This document shows, piece after piece, positions 5,784 through 6,826 of a stretch of 6,826 bases of DNA. Numbering within the stretch: position 1 is the first letter of the stretch; every line of letters begins with the position of its first letter. The notes under the pieces are model-generated. The model saw only the letters and a list, made by a program, of their open reading frames with translations, was not told the origin of the DNA and made no database searches. The position numbers were made by a program, and so were the translations under genes. Source of the DNA: Oscillospiraceae bacterium (GTDB taxonomy: Bacteria; Bacillota; Clostridia; Oscillospirales; Ruminococcaceae); assembly GCA_019423445.1 (NCBI GenBank), contig JAHZBJ010000003.1, positions 31,274-38,099 on the forward strand. The letters run 5' to 3'.

Positions 5784-6121
5784 CAGGTACCGCCTTTCGT
5801 CTGTTTTTCGCCTTTTACACAACATTTGGCCGCCTGTGGGCAAAGTTTCCCGGAATCTCGCCGATTTTCCGGAAATAGGGGCCTCTGCTCACACGGCAGC
5901 CTATCTTTGTGTAAAATCTTCGTAAAGAAGTATTTTCCTCCTTTTCTTTCTTTCGCGCAAGTGGTGTGCCTGTCCTTTTTGGGGATTTGGCGGAACTTTC
6001 CACAAATCAGACAGTTCACCCCATATTTTCTTTCCATTTTTCGGCGTTTTCCGCAAGCTGTCCCTCACCACCTCACAGGGATTCGCCTGAAAAAGGAAAA
6101 CGAGGGCACTTTCCTCCACAC
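5784..6121 (-). other. Intergenic region upstream of the MATE gene, possible structured leader
   Basis: This is the longest gene-free stretch in the window, A+T-richer than the genes. Read on the minus strand, bases 5963-6020 can form nested helices: GGTG/CACC, then CTGTCT/GGACAG, then GATTTG/CAAATC, enclosing a small GGA/TCC hairpin. A 10-bp palindrome TTTCCGGAAA lies at 5866-5875, with a CCGGAA/TTCCGG inverted repeat at 5850-5872. No promoter with good -35 and -10 boxes was found; TTTACG-N17-TAGGCT is the best and is weak. I could not match it to any known riboswitch. An 84-codon ORF here (5783-6037) is judged non-coding. Confidence 0.4.
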
Positions 6122-6162
6122 AAAAGGCCGCAGATGGATGAAATTTCCACCTGCGGCCTTTT
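6122..6162 (-). terminator. Intrinsic terminator after the EF-G-family gene
   Basis: A 12-bp stem (AAAAGGCCGCAG with CTGCGGCCTTTT) is topped by a short GGA/TCC helix and an AT-rich loop. It lies 11 bases beyond the TAA stop of the EF-G-like gene and is followed on the minus strand by TTTTGTGTGG. The flanking A and T runs make it usable in both directions. Confidence 0.88.
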
Positions 6163-6173
6163 TAAGATCTTTT

Positions 6174-6826
6174 TTAGCCTTCCGCGGCATCCCCGCGCAG
6201 AGCTTTGGCTTCCTCGATGACGGCAGCTTCCAGATTCTGGGGAAGCTGTTCATACCGCTCAAAGGTCAGGGTGAAGTCCCCGCGGCCCTGGGTGATGGAG
6301 CGCAGCACAATGGAGAAATCGTGCATCTCGCTCATGGGCACCTCGGCCTCCACTTCCTGCAAACCGCCGGAAATGGGGTTCATCCCCAGCACCCGGCCCC
6401 GCCGCTTGTTCAGCTCACCGATGATGTCGCCGGTGTTGGAATCCGGCACCAGCACCTTCAGGTTGCCGATAGGCTCCAGCAACACCGGTCCTGCCATAGG
6501 CAGACCCGCCTTGTAGGCCAAAGAAGCGGCGGTCTTAAAGGCCATTTCCGAAGAGTCCACCGGATGGTAGGAACCGTCCACCAGAGTGGCCTTGAGGCCC
6601 ACCACCGGGTAACCGGCAATGGTACCATGCTTGACGCAGTCCTGAAGTCCCTTCTCCACGGCGGGGAAGAAATTCTTGGGCACAGCGCCGCCGAAAACAT
6701 TTTCCTCAAACACCAGGCCCTCGCTGTCACAGGGCTCAAACTCGATCCACACATCGCCGAACTGGCCGTGGCCGCCGGACTGTTTCTTGTGACGGCCCTG
6801 GACCTTGACCTTCTTGCGGATGGTCT
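6174..6826 (-). CDS. EF-G-family translation GTPase, C-terminal 216 residues (cut by window edge)
   Basis: This is the C-terminal part of an elongation-factor-G-type GTPase, the class that moves tRNA and mRNA through the ribosome. The frame is open to the window edge; the GTPase and middle domains lie outside. Domain IV is recognised from KQSGGHGQFGDVWIEFEP near fragment residues 14-31, GGAVPKNFFPAVEKG, AGYPVVGLKATLVDGSYHPV and DSSEMAFK, including the conserved tip histidine in DGSYH. Domain V follows with PVLLEPI, GDIIGELNKRRGRVLGM, VPMSEM and LRSITQGRGDF. The GRHKKQSGGHGQFGDV form and the long LEAAVIEEAKALRGDAAEG tail look more like the EF-G2-type paralogs found in many bacteria than the housekeeping FusA of str operons, and no rpsL, rpsG or tuf is adjacent on the visible side. 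The family is certain; paralog status is inferred. It ends 11 bases before a strong terminator. Confidence 0.9.
   Translation of the reverse strand, partial: TIRKKVKVQGRHKKQSGGHGQFGDVWIEFEPCDSEGLVFEENVFGGAVPKNFFPAVEKGLQDCVKHGTIAGYPVVGLKATLVDGSYHPVDSSEMAFKTAASLAYKAGLPMAGPVLLEPIGNLKVLVPDSNTGDIIGELNKRRGRVLGMNPISGGLQEVEAEVPMSEMHDFSIVLRSITQGRGDFTLTFERYEQLPQNLEAAVIEEAKALRGDAAEG

Noticed and set aside
5784..5843. Twenty-residue N-terminal extension of the MATE protein to an upstream ATG
   Set aside because: The extension is polar, not membrane-like, and lacks a ribosome site, whereas the ATG at 5783 begins just before the first helix and follows AAAGGCGG.
5783..6037. Minus-strand 84-codon frame upstream of the MATE gene, with CLICGKF near its start and a stop overlapping the MATE ATG (TGATG)
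   Set aside because: There is no ribosome binding site at its ATG, it is rich in AGA, AGG, CTA and TTA codons unlike the neighbouring genes, its composition is highly basic without a recognisable domain, and it overlaps possible RNA structure. The overlap with the start is probably chance.

Overview
The window is an ordinary chromosomal stretch of a GC-rich, Gram-positive-type bacterium. All seven recognisable genes lie on the minus strand. Purine-rich Shine-Dalgarno sites, sigma-A-type promoters with 17-base spacers, a DUF4830 protein and a CdaR/PucR regulator next to ftsEX suggest a clostridial Bacillota, perhaps an Oscillospiraceae relative. That assignment is inference from content and style, since no 16S or other marker gene is present.

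In the direction of transcription (right to left), the window opens with the C-terminal 216 residues of an EF-G-family translation GTPase, probably an EF-G2-type paralog. It ends in a strong hairpin terminator (6122-6162). A roughly 390-base AT-richer intergenic region follows, holding a possible structured leader. Next come a 441-residue MATE-family efflux transporter (start 5783) and, 125 bases on, a 156-residue membrane-anchored DUF4830 protein (start 4332). An 11-bp GC-rich hairpin (3770-3800) follows that gene. The RsuA-type pseudouridine synthase gene (start 3619) has its own promoter at 3706-3734 and a terminator at 2790-2809.

A CdaR/PucR-type transcriptional regulator (start 2601) follows, with a clear promoter at 2670-2698. 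It is followed by ftsE (start 1272) and ftsX (start 601, cut by the window edge). ftsE and ftsX overlap by four bases (ATGA) and encode the ATPase and membrane subunits of the complex that activates peptidoglycan hydrolases at division or elongation. ftsE has a near-consensus promoter at 1462-1490, just after the regulator gene, and an unusually long (about 180-base), GC-rich, hairpin-forming 5' leader.

No mobile element, CRISPR array, tRNA or rRNA was seen, and no obviously new multi-gene system. The signals most worth following are non-coding: the folded ftsEX leader, the promoter/hairpin arrangement between the DUF4830 and rsuA genes, a perfect palindrome just inside the rsuA transcript, and a possible structured leader before the MATE gene.
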